25,780 nucleotides of DNA from Microthrixaceae bacterium (lineage in GTDB: Bacteria; Actinomycetota; Acidimicrobiia; Acidimicrobiales; Acidimicrobilacustridaceae), in the NCBI GenBank assembly GCA_947455015.1, contig CANGMY010000004.1:1-25780 (forward strand). Direction: 5' to 3'. This document shows, in pieces, positions 1 through 6,852 of this stretch. Position numbers and translations under genes: made by a program. A model generated the notes under the pieces. It made no database searches. It saw only the letters and a list, made by a program, of their open reading frames with translations, and was not told the DNA's origin. Within the stretch, counting starts at the first letter, position 1. Every line of letters starts with the position of its first letter.

Positions 1-64
1 AAGGAACGTCGCCACGTCGGACCTTGCGGCCCTGAACCGATGGAACGGTGATTCGCGTGCTCAT
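1..64 (-). CDS. panB: probable 3-methyl-2-oxobutanoate hydroxymethyltransferase, N-terminal fragment
   Basis: Only the first 21 codons are in the window; the gene runs off the left edge. The ATG at 64 follows a perfect AGGAGG ribosome-binding site five bases upstream (GGAGG at 70-74 on the minus strand). The peptide starts MSTRITVPSVQGRKVRRGD, which resembles the start of PanB proteins, where a short basic stretch (xVPxLRxRKxxG) leads into the conserved LTAYD strand. PanB makes ketopantoate for pantothenate and coenzyme A in the cytosol. The identification rests on about 20 residues, so another family is possible. A well-formed promoter lies just upstream. Confidence 0.5.
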   Translation of the reverse strand, partial: MSTRITVPSVQGRKVRRGDVP

Positions 65-114
65 TGGAGCCTCCTGCCCGTCCAGTGCCCCTTGGCTACC
101 GGCGGATGTTCACG

Positions 115-143
115 ACGCTACCGGGCCGCGACCCTCACCACAA
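115..143 (-). promoter_or_regulatory. promoter of the panB-like gene
   Basis: On the minus strand a -35-like TTGTGG (143-138) is followed after 17 bases by a -10-like TAGCGT (120-115). Transcription would start near 108, giving a leader of about 45 bases that carries the AGGAGG site. This suggests that the panB-like gene is transcribed separately from the penicillin-binding protein gene that ends at 156. Read by eye only. Confidence 0.45.
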
Positions 144-155
144 AGATGGGGACGA

Positions 156-2330
156 TCAATTCGTGATCGGTTGCGTGGTGGTTGTCGACGACGTGGACGT
201 GGTCGAACTTGTCGATGTCGTGCTCGAAGAGGACGTGGTGGACGGTTTCACCGTCGACGAGGTCGACGAAGTCGAGCTGCTCGTCGCGCTCGTTGACGAT
301 GTGGATCCCATATTCGTGCCGTCGTCGGGTGGATAGGGGAACGGACAGGACGACAGGCCCTTGGTCGCCACCGTCATGTATTTCCGCCAAATCGTGGCCG
401 GGAACGAACCACCGGTGACGGACATGCCATGCACCGACTTCATGAACGTGCCATCGGGATACCCGACCCAGACAGCAGTGGTGAGCTTGCACGTGAAGCC
501 CACAAACCAAGCGTCGCGATAGTTCTCCGTCGTGCCGGTCTTTCCTGCAGCAGGTTGACCGAACTTTGCGCCAGTTGCGGTTCCGCCCTCGACAACCTGG
601 TTGAGGATGTAGTTCACCTTTGCAACCGCCTTCGCATCAAGCACCCGCTTGCGAAGGACTTTGTTCTCGTAAAGCACCTTGCCTTTGGCGTCGGTCACTT
701 TGGTGACTGTCGACGGAGCAATGTGTTCACCGTTGTCCGCCAGCGTCGAATACCCAGAGGCCATGTCGAGCACCGACACTTCGCTCGTTCCGAGTGTCAA
801 CGCGGGCACTGCCTTCAATGGGCTCGTCACACCCATTTGCTTGGCCAGGTCGGCGACATTTTTCGGACCAACATCCATCATCAACTGGGCGTAGGCAGTA
901 TTCGACGAGCGCATCGTTGCCGAAATGAGATCAAGCTGACCGAGGCCGGCGTCGGCGTAATTACCGACGCTCCAGTCACGTCCACCATCGGCTTTCGGAA
1001 TCGAAATGCGCGACGGCGCGTCGTACGTCTTCGACATCGGAATGTTTTGATTCATCGCTTCTGCAAGCGTGAACGCTTTGAATGACGATCCTGCCTGACG
1101 ACCAGCGCCACCACCATCAGCACCGACCGCAAGATTCACCTTCGAATACTTGCCCGTGCCGTTGTAATCAAGACCACCGATCATCGCTCGCACCGCACCA
1201 ACGTCATCGATGGAAACCAACGCCGCCGCAGGATCATTCGGTTGATTGAGTGTTGACGTAATGGCATCGGCAGCTGCGCCTTGATCGTTCATGTTGAGCG
1301 TCGTGTACACACGCAGACCACCGCCGTAGACCTGAGCATCGGTGAATCCGCCTTCGGTTGTCAGCCAATGGCGCACGTAATCAACGAAATATTCGGTTCC
1401 CCACTCACTATGAGCAACGTTTCCGTAGTTGTTCTGCGTACTGCGAACCAGAACATCGCTCCAGTCATTGGCTTTCGCTGCAGCTGCTTCTGCTTCAGTG
1501 ATCTTTCCCGTCAGAAGCATTGCGTCAAGCACCGAGGTTCGACGCTCAATCGCAATTTGGTGACTGCGTGCAGCATTGGGAACGTTCTCTGGCAGTTTCG
1601 CGTCGGCAGTTTCTGGTGAACGAATAAGGCCAGCGAGATACGCCGCTTCGGGCAACGTAATTTGATCAAGATTCTTTCCGAAGTACGCACGTGACGCAGC
1701 TTCAACGCCATAGGCGCCGCGACCGAAATAAATCGTATTGAGATAGCGCGTCAGGATTTCTTGTTTCGACAACTCGCGCTCAACCTTCACTGCAAGCGCT
1801 GCTTCTTTAATCTTTCGAGTAAGCGTGCGCTCCTGAGTGAGGTACACGTTCTTGACGTATTGCTGCGTAATCGTTGATCCGCCCTGCGAGACGCCACCGT
1901 CGCGAAGGTTCGTCCACAGTGCACGAACGATGCCCGTGGGGTCGACGCCACCGTGTTCGAAGTACGTGCGGTCCTCAGCAGAAAGCACCGCGTCGATCAC
2001 GACCTGCGGGATCTGGTTCCAATCGACAGAAATTCGATTCACGCCACCCGACAGCTGAGCAATGGAGTTATCGGCGGTGCAGCCCGAGGAAACCTCGGAC
2101 GCGCACATAAACGTTGTTTGCAGAAGGGGCGGATCCTTGTCGGGCAGTGGGACCTGAGTGAACAAATATCCCGCGCCAGCGATGAGCAGAATCCCCACGA
2201 GGCCAATAGCGAAAAACGCCCGGCGCCATCGCCAAAAGATGCTTCGCCGCGTTCCGTCAGGCCCGGTCTTACGGGCGACACGCGTCGAACGACGGCCGGA
2301 AGCGGCTGCGCCGCGAGTGGAGGGGGACAT
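156..2330 (-). CDS. class A penicillin-binding protein (bifunctional transglycosylase/transpeptidase)
   Basis: A 724-residue PBP1a/PonA-type protein that polymerises lipid II into glycan and cross-links the peptides outside the membrane. A basic cytoplasmic tail (1-36) precedes one transmembrane anchor (about 37-58). The GT51 domain covers about 90-260, with the catalytic glutamate in AEDRTYFEHGG (E119), the GGSTITQQ motif (150-157) and a helix with RYLNTIYFGRGAYGVEAA. The transpeptidase domain covers about 365-655, with SSFK (S415 nucleophile, K418), SSN (475-477) and KTGTT (597-601). The C-terminus from about 676 is almost pure Ser/Thr, probably a flexible wall-spanning tail. The ATG at 2330 has no clear ribosome-binding site but lies 12 bases after the DUF5318 stop, so translation may be coupled. 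The DUF5318-PBP pair matches mycobacterial Rv0049-ponA1. Confidence 0.95.
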   Translation of the reverse strand: MSPSTRGAAASGRRSTRVARKTGPDGTRRSIFWRWRRAFFAIGLVGILLIAGAGYLFTQVPLPDKDPPLLQTTFMCASEVSSGCTADNSIAQLSGGVNRISVDWNQIPQVVIDAVLSAEDRTYFEHGGVDPTGIVRALWTNLRDGGVSQGGSTITQQYVKNVYLTQERTLTRKIKEAALAVKVERELSKQEILTRYLNTIYFGRGAYGVEAASRAYFGKNLDQITLPEAAYLAGLIRSPETADAKLPENVPNAARSHQIAIERRTSVLDAMLLTGKITEAEAAAAKANDWSDVLVRSTQNNYGNVAHSEWGTEYFVDYVRHWLTTEGGFTDAQVYGGGLRVYTTLNMNDQGAAADAITSTLNQPNDPAAALVSIDDVGAVRAMIGGLDYNGTGKYSKVNLAVGADGGGAGRQAGSSFKAFTLAEAMNQNIPMSKTYDAPSRISIPKADGGRDWSVGNYADAGLGQLDLISATMRSSNTAYAQLMMDVGPKNVADLAKQMGVTSPLKAVPALTLGTSEVSVLDMASGYSTLADNGEHIAPSTVTKVTDAKGKVLYENKVLRKRVLDAKAVAKVNYILNQVVEGGTATGAKFGQPAAGKTGTTENYRDAWFVGFTCKLTTAVWVGYPDGTFMKSVHGMSVTGGSFPATIWRKYMTVATKGLSSCPFPYPPDDGTNMGSTSSTSATSSSTSSTSSTVKPSTTSSSSTTSTSSTTSTSSTTTTQPITN

Positions 2331-2342
2331 GGTGAAAGGGAG

Positions 2343-2753
2343 TCAGGCCGAGCGGGCCGGATTCAATAAGAAGGTACGAGCCAAATGGTTCCAATGGCAC
2401 GCGGGGCAGACTTCGACGACATAACACGCGAAGTCACCTTCTTTTGAGCGCTTGGTGAAGGCCTTCAGTTCCTTCGCTGTGGTGATGCATCGGCCAAACG
2501 CCGGCAATCGCGGCCCGAAGACATAGGACACCAATACAAGTTTGTGGTCCTGACAGATCGGGCAGTCCTCGCTGGTCGGTTGGCTCACTTCCCGGGCGGC
2601 CCGCACCAATTCCGGGTGAGCGTCGCAGACCTCGTGCTGGGCCAACCGGCCCTTTTTGTACTCCGAGATGAGGTGCTGGCGCGCGAGGCGGTAATCGATC
2701 TCGCCGCCTTTGCCACTCGGGGCACCGCGGAAGGGTCGTGAGGCGGAACCCAT
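2343..2753 (-). CDS. DUF5318 zinc-ribbon protein
   Basis: A predicted 136-residue cytoplasmic protein of the actinobacterial DUF5318 family, whose function is unknown. The family core is clear: IDYRLARQHLISEYKKGRL, then VCDAHPELVRAA, a CPIC pair, YVFGPRLP, CYVVEVCPAC and HWNHLARTFLL. The two Cys-x2-Cys pairs suggest one zinc ribbon. It lies directly upstream of the penicillin-binding protein gene and in the same direction, as Rv0049 lies beside ponA1 in M. tuberculosis, so a link to wall synthesis is an inference from position. I chose the ATG at 2753 because a -10-like TAGCCT ends eight bases before it, suggesting a leaderless message. A longer reading frame opens at a GTG at 2795 but has no ribosome-binding site. 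Confidence 0.85.
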   Translation of the reverse strand: MGSASRPFRGAPSGKGGEIDYRLARQHLISEYKKGRLAQHEVCDAHPELVRAAREVSQPTSEDCPICQDHKLVLVSYVFGPRLPAFGRCITTAKELKAFTKRSKEGDFACYVVEVCPACHWNHLARTFLLNPARSA

Positions 2754-2761
2754 GGGGGCCG

Positions 2762-2767
2762 AGGCTA
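2762..2767 (-). promoter_or_regulatory. -10 element of the DUF5318-PBP operon, possibly leaderless
   Basis: The minus strand reads TAGCCT here, eight bases before the ATG at 2753. This fits the actinobacterial TAnnnT hexamer, and the spacing would place the transcription start at or next to the start codon. No convincing -35 box is visible. Confidence 0.4.
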
Positions 2768-2847
2768 GCGACGGGCTGCTCAATTCGCGGTGCACAAGGT
2801 TTCACGCGGTCCACCGGACACGGCGTTCCCCGCGGGAGACTGCACCC

Positions 2848-3546
2848 GTGACTGACTTCGGATCCCCTCGCTCTTCTGCCAGTTCGTCGAATTCATTCCC
2901 CGGTCGAGCCGAGCTTCCGCTCGACACTGTCACGTGGGGCCCCGACCTTCCGGGCGATGATTCGCTGAAGCTCATTACTGCTCCGAGGGGCAAAAAGATC
3001 CTTCAACTCGGTGTCGGACTCGGGCACAACGCCGTGAGCCTGGCCCTCGCCGGTGCCCATGTCATTGCCGTCGACCACGACATTGCCCGCATCGATGCCG
3101 CTCGCCAGCTGGCCGAAGTCAATGAGGTGAAGGTCGAACTTCACCACGGCGATCTTGCCGATCTGGCCTTCGTTCGTGCCGACCAGATCGACCTTGCGCT
3201 GTCGGTCTACGCCCTTGCCCGTGCCGAAGACTTCGATCGAGTGTTGCGTCAGGTCAATCGAGTACTTCGCACCGGCGGTTCGTTCAGCGTGTCGCTCCCC
3301 CATCCCGCCTGGCTGATGCTCGACCACGACCCTATGAACTCACCTCGGCTTGCCCGTCCTTACGGCGAAGACATGCCGCCGGACATCGATGGACTTGAGG
3401 TCTACGCACGTTCGATTGCGGAACTCTTTGGTTCGTTCTCCCGCGCAAATTTCCGCGTCGATGCATTACTTGAACCCGAAGCGCGTTCTGGTCGCGCCAT
3501 TGTGCCGAGCACGATCATCATGCGCGGTCGCAAAGACGGCGTGTAG
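2848..3546 (+). CDS. class I SAM-dependent methyltransferase
   Basis: A 232-residue protein with a Rossmann-type methyltransferase fold (methyltransferase type 11/25 group). After an unstructured Ser-rich start (1-20) comes motif I, ILQLGVGLGHNAVSLALAG (51-69), then the acidic residue that should hold the ribose of S-adenosylmethionine (D76 in VIAVDHD), motif II in LHHGDLADL, and the LRTGGSFSVSLPHP post-motif. The substrate cannot be read from the sequence. The GTG start at 2848 has a good GGAG nine bases upstream; the frame is open further to 2710, but that part overlaps the divergent DUF5318 gene and lacks family similarity. It is divergent from DUF5318, with 94 bases between the two starts. 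Confidence 0.85.
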   Translation: MTDFGSPRSSASSSNSFPGRAELPLDTVTWGPDLPGDDSLKLITAPRGKKILQLGVGLGHNAVSLALAGAHVIAVDHDIARIDAARQLAEVNEVKVELHHGDLADLAFVRADQIDLALSVYALARAEDFDRVLRQVNRVLRTGGSFSVSLPHPAWLMLDHDPMNSPRLARPYGEDMPPDIDGLEVYARSIAELFGSFSRANFRVDALLEPEARSGRAIVPSTIIMRGRKDGV

Positions 3547-3583
3547 CGAACGCAGTTCTCGGTGAGTTCCCTGCGGGCTGACC

Positions 3584-3589
3584 TAGGGT
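3584..3589 (+). promoter_or_regulatory. -10 element of the beta-propeller gene, possibly leaderless
   Basis: TAGGGT lies seven bases before the ATG at 3597, the spacing of a leaderless actinobacterial promoter. It overlaps the alternative GTG at 3588, which would then lie upstream of the transcript. The same bases AGGGTG could instead act as a ribosome-binding site for the ATG. The two readings cannot be separated by eye. Confidence 0.4.
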
Positions 3590-3596
3590 GACCACC

Positions 3597-4664
3597 ATGT
3601 TGAAGCACTTCAAAGCACTCTCTGCCTGCGTCATCGCACTCACAGCGATCGGACTCTTTGTCACCGGGGGCACTTCAGTCGGTGCATCGGGAACTTGCCA
3701 ATCAACGTTGGTTGTAACGAATTACAGCGGAAGCAACATTTCAGTCGTCGACACGATGACCAACGCTGTGAGTTCGCCAATCAGTGTCGGATCGAATCCA
3801 AATGAGGTTGCTCTCTCACCCGATGGAACAACCGCATATGTCACGAACTCTTCTTCGGACACAGTGTCCATCATCGACATCGCAACCAACACCGTCACTG
3901 GCAACATCGGTGTTGGTGCCATACCGCTCGGAATTGCAATTACTCCCGATGGTTCCACCGCCTACGTCACGAACTACGGCACCAACAACTTGTCGATCAT
4001 CGATCTCATGACGAACACCGTTGTCTCATCTCCGGTCGTCGTGGGTGCAAACCCAATCGGAATTGCGATTACTCCCGATGGTTCCACGGCCTACGTAAGT
4101 AATTCCTCGGGCAACTCGGTGGATGTCATTGACATCGCGACAAACACCCTCACGAACTCAGAAAACGTAGGAAGCACTCCTCACGGTATTGCCATTACTC
4201 CCAGCGGAAACGCTGCTTATGTTGCAAATTACAACTCCGGCAGCGTGTCGGTGATTGATACCGCGACAAACACCCTCGATTCCAACATCGTCGTTGGAAA
4301 CTCCCCAACACACGTTGCAATTACTCCCGACGGATCCAAGGCCTACGTCACCAACTATGCAGGCAACAGTGTTTCGGTGATTGACACCGCGACAAACACC
4401 GTTTCGACAACGTTTAGTACGGGAACAGGGTCACTTCCCGAAGGAATTGCAATCACGTCCGATGGCGCGACTGCGTATGTTGCGGCCTACGGCACGAACT
4501 CCGTGGCTGTTGTCGATATCGCAACCAACACTGTCACCGCCACCATCAGCGTCGGAAACCATCCGCTCGGTGTTGGACTGACGCCATGTCAAGCGCCAGC
4601 ACCAACAACTACGTCAACAATGTCGCCGGCGGATCCTGAAGTCACTCCAGCATTTACCGGCTGA
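3597..4664 (+). CDS. secreted seven-bladed YVTN beta-propeller protein
   Basis: A 355-residue exported protein. Residues 1-30 form a signal peptide (basic MLKHFK, then a hydrophobic stretch), followed by seven repeats of about 42-43 residues with the YVTN-family pattern: AYVTN, then SVIDxATNTV, VGxxPxGIAITPDG. Seven repeats predict a single closed propeller of the YncE/surface-layer type, used for binding or scaffolding; no catalytic site is visible. The only two cysteines after the signal peptide, C34 before blade 1 and C331 after blade 7, could close the ring with a disulphide. A Thr/Ser/Pro-rich tail ends the protein with no anchor, so it is probably released or loosely bound. Base composition is less GC-rich than its neighbours. 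It converges on the CCA-adding enzyme gene, 18 bases away. Confidence 0.85.
   Translation: MLKHFKALSACVIALTAIGLFVTGGTSVGASGTCQSTLVVTNYSGSNISVVDTMTNAVSSPISVGSNPNEVALSPDGTTAYVTNSSSDTVSIIDIATNTVTGNIGVGAIPLGIAITPDGSTAYVTNYGTNNLSIIDLMTNTVVSSPVVVGANPIGIAITPDGSTAYVSNSSGNSVDVIDIATNTLTNSENVGSTPHGIAITPSGNAAYVANYNSGSVSVIDTATNTLDSNIVVGNSPTHVAITPDGSKAYVTNYAGNSVSVIDTATNTVSTTFSTGTGSLPEGIAITSDGATAYVAAYGTNSVAVVDIATNTVTATISVGNHPLGVGLTPCQAPAPTTTSTMSPADPEVTPAFTG
3696..4589 (+). repeat. tandem repeat coding for seven propeller blades, period about 129 bases
   Basis: The blades are repeated at DNA as well as protein level. The best pair starts at 3931 and 4060: GGAATTGC, one variable base, ATTACTCCCGATGGTTCCAC, one variable base, GCCTACGT. 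The copies are 129 bases (43 codons) apart with only two differences over about 37 bases. Such near-identity suggests recent duplication or gene conversion between blades 3 and 4. Confidence 0.8.
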
Positions 4665-4682
4665 AGCAAACAGTTACTGCGC

Positions 4683-6065
4683 TTACTTCGACTGACGTTC
4701 AGCCCACCAGGCATCAAGACGAAGTTTCGCTTCGTCCTCTCCCAACGGTCCTTCTTCTAAACGAAGTTCCAAGAGGAAGTCGAGCGCGTCGCCAACGTCA
4801 CGGCCGGGCGTAAGGCCGAGGTAGGTCATAACGGCATTTCCATCGAGGTCGGGACGCATCGACGCCAGTTCTTCACGCGCAAGAAGATCGTCAATGCGCT
4901 CTTCGAGTTCGTCCATACGTTTCGCAAGTTCTTGCGCTTTGCGTTCATTGCGCGTCGTGCAATCACACCGAGTGAGTTCAATGAGTTCGGGAAGAAGATC
5001 ACCCGCGTCACGCACAAAACGTCGCACAGCAGAATCAGTCCAACCCATTTTGTAGGTGTGAAAACGCAAGTGAAGAAAGACCAAACGACTTACGGCTTCA
5101 ACGTCATCGCTTGAGTACTTGAGAGCCTTCATTCGTTCACGCGTCATGCGCGCGCCCACGACTTCGTGGTGGTGGAACGACACTCCTGCATCGCCAATCG
5201 CGCGCGTACGTGGCTTACCGACGTCGTGATAGAGCGCTGACAAACGCACGAGTCGATTCGTACTTGTCTTTCCGATGACGGCAATCGTGTGCGTCAGTAC
5301 GTCTTTATGTCGATGAATCGGATCCTGTTCGAGACGCATCCGCGAAAACTCAGGAAGAAACTGATCCATCAATCCGGTGTCGGCGAGGAACCACAAACCC
5401 GGCGTCGGATCTTCAACAACCATCAACTTGTCGAACTCATCGCGAATTCGTTCGGCAGAAACGATCGAGAGTCGCTCGCACATCGATGTTGCTGCTGCGC
5501 GCAGATCCTCATCGGGAGTCAGGCCGTAGCCAGAGAGGAAGCGGGCGGCGCGCAACATCCGCAGCGGATCGTCAGTGAATGATTCCTCGGGAGACAACGG
5601 TGTCCGAAGTCGTCCCGCAGCGAGATCCTCTGCCCCGCCAAAGGGATCGATAAGCACCGGGTCTGGCAACGACAGTGCCATGGCGTTCACCGTGAAATCC
5701 CGGCGAGAGAGGTCCGCCTCGATCACGTCAGAGAACACGACCTCGGGCTTGCGAGATTCAGGGTCGTAGGCCTCGGCCCGATGGGTCGTGATCTCGAAGG
5801 TCCAGCCGTCCTTCTGACAGCCGATGGTCCCGAATCGCTCGCCCTGCGTCCAGACCGAATCGGCCCAGCCCTTCACCAATCGTTTGGTGTCGGCCGGAAG
5901 CGCATCGGTCGTCATGTCGATATCACGGCCATCGCTCATATCCCGGCCGAGCAGCAGGTCGCGGACGACTCCACCCACCAAATAGAGCTTGAATCCCGAC
6001 GCGGCGAAGCGTTCAGCCAACGGAGCGGTTCGCTCAAGAACGGGGAGGAGACGGTCGGGAATCAC
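4683..6065 (-). CDS. cca: CCA-adding tRNA nucleotidyltransferase with HD domain
   Basis: A 460-residue class II nucleotidyltransferase that builds or repairs the 3' CCA end of tRNAs from CTP and ATP. The polymerase head shows YLVGGVVRDLLLGR (28-41) and the metal-binding pair DID (48-50). RRDFTVNAMA (121-130) and DPLRMLRAARF (166-176) are the next family motifs. An HD phosphohydrolase domain follows, with HRHKDVLTHT (251-260) and LYHDVGKPRTR (278-288). Length and order match actinobacterial PcnA/Cca (Rv3907c), which also lies beside the DUF6049 locus and points the same way. The GTG at 6065 is preceded by TAGCCT with a seven-base gap, so the message may be leaderless. The gene is divergent from the GNAT gene, 64 bases away. 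Confidence 0.95.
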   Translation of the reverse strand: MIPDRLLPVLERTAPLAERFAASGFKLYLVGGVVRDLLLGRDMSDGRDIDMTTDALPADTKRLVKGWADSVWTQGERFGTIGCQKDGWTFEITTHRAEAYDPESRKPEVVFSDVIEADLSRRDFTVNAMALSLPDPVLIDPFGGAEDLAAGRLRTPLSPEESFTDDPLRMLRAARFLSGYGLTPDEDLRAAATSMCERLSIVSAERIRDEFDKLMVVEDPTPGLWFLADTGLMDQFLPEFSRMRLEQDPIHRHKDVLTHTIAVIGKTSTNRLVRLSALYHDVGKPRTRAIGDAGVSFHHHEVVGARMTRERMKALKYSSDDVEAVSRLVFLHLRFHTYKMGWTDSAVRRFVRDAGDLLPELIELTRCDCTTRNERKAQELAKRMDELEERIDDLLAREELASMRPDLDGNAVMTYLGLTPGRDVGDALDFLLELRLEEGPLGEDEAKLRLDAWWAERQSK

Positions 6066-6072
6066 CGGGCGG

Positions 6073-6078
6073 AGGCTA
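6073..6078 (-). promoter_or_regulatory. -10 element of cca, possibly leaderless
   Basis: The minus strand reads TAGCCT, seven bases before the GTG at 6065. No ribosome-binding site fits in that gap. This is the same hexamer as before the DUF5318 gene. Confidence 0.45.
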
Positions 6079-6111
6079 CCGGGGCAATCTCAATGCACTG
6101 GCCATCGGTCC

Positions 6112-6117
6112 TAGGCT
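6112..6117 (+). promoter_or_regulatory. -10 element of the GNAT gene
   Basis: TAGGCT lies 12 bases before the ATG at 6130, so the leader would be only about five or six bases. It is back to back with the cca -10 element at 6073-6078, forming a compact divergent promoter region. Confidence 0.35.
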
Positions 6118-6129
6118 CACGCCAAGGCC

Positions 6130-6852
6130 ATGCGACGCACTGACACCATCACCGGACTCGCCGACCGCATGAGGATCGGCCCTTGGAGGGGCGACCCTTC
6201 GTTGGCGCTGCTCAGTCCAACCCCAGGTGCTCCGCCGTCGCCGGAAGCGCTGAATCAGGCCGTCATCGCGATCTCCGACGCCGGGTACCGCGCCGTGCTC
6301 ACGCCAGCGCTGACATTCCCGGAACAACCCGTGTTCCTCGAATACGGGTTCTCGGTGCACGAACGGCTCCACCTTCTCCGTCATGACCTCTTCGACCTGC
6401 CCAACGAAACCGCTCCGAACACCCTCATCCGCCGAGGACGAACTCGCGATATCGACCCCGTGCTCAACCTCGACGGGCTCGCTTTTGATGGCTTCTGGCG
6501 CTTCGATCTCAACGGTCTCCTCGATGCCCGACACGCGACACCTCGTTCTCGGTTCCGCGTTGCGTGCGTGAATGATCGAGTCGTCGGCTACCACGTTGCG
6601 GGAATGGCTCGGCGCCTCGGATACCTCCAGCGACTCGCCGTGCATCCCGACTTTCACGGTCGCGGCATCGGAACGGCACTCGTTGGCGACGCTCTTCGTT
6701 GGTGTCGTCGTCGCGGCTGCGAATCCGTTCTCGTCAACACACAGGAAATCAATCAACGAGCCCATTCGCTCTACAAACATCTTGGTTTCACCGATGAACC
6801 AACCGGGTTAGCTGTCTTGGACTACACGTTTACTGAAGGCTCCGACGCATGA
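6130..6852 (+). CDS. GNAT-family N-acetyltransferase
   Basis: A 240-residue protein whose C-terminal half is a GNAT domain: LQRLAVHPDFHGRGIGTALV (166-185) carries the acetyl-CoA pyrophosphate loop (RxxGxG form), and NQRAHSLYKHLGF (208-220) is the conserved helix and strand near the end. The first 95 residues (AGYRAVLTPAL, EYGFSVHERLHLLRHDL) look like a degenerate GNAT half, so it may be a tandem-domain protein. The acceptor substrate is unknown. Its stop overlaps the ATG of the DUF6049 gene as ATGA, implying translational coupling. In mycobacteria the corresponding position next to the DUF6049 gene holds a MutT-type Nudix gene instead. Confidence 0.85.
   Translation: MRRTDTITGLADRMRIGPWRGDPSLALLSPTPGAPPSPEALNQAVIAISDAGYRAVLTPALTFPEQPVFLEYGFSVHERLHLLRHDLFDLPNETAPNTLIRRGRTRDIDPVLNLDGLAFDGFWRFDLNGLLDARHATPRSRFRVACVNDRVVGYHVAGMARRLGYLQRLAVHPDFHGRGIGTALVGDALRWCRRRGCESVLVNTQEINQRAHSLYKHLGFTDEPTGLAVLDYTFTEGSDA

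Noticed and set aside
64..336. Plus-strand frame rich in Asp and Val.
   Set aside because: It is the antisense of the Ser/Thr-rich tail of the penicillin-binding protein; the composition follows from that repeat.
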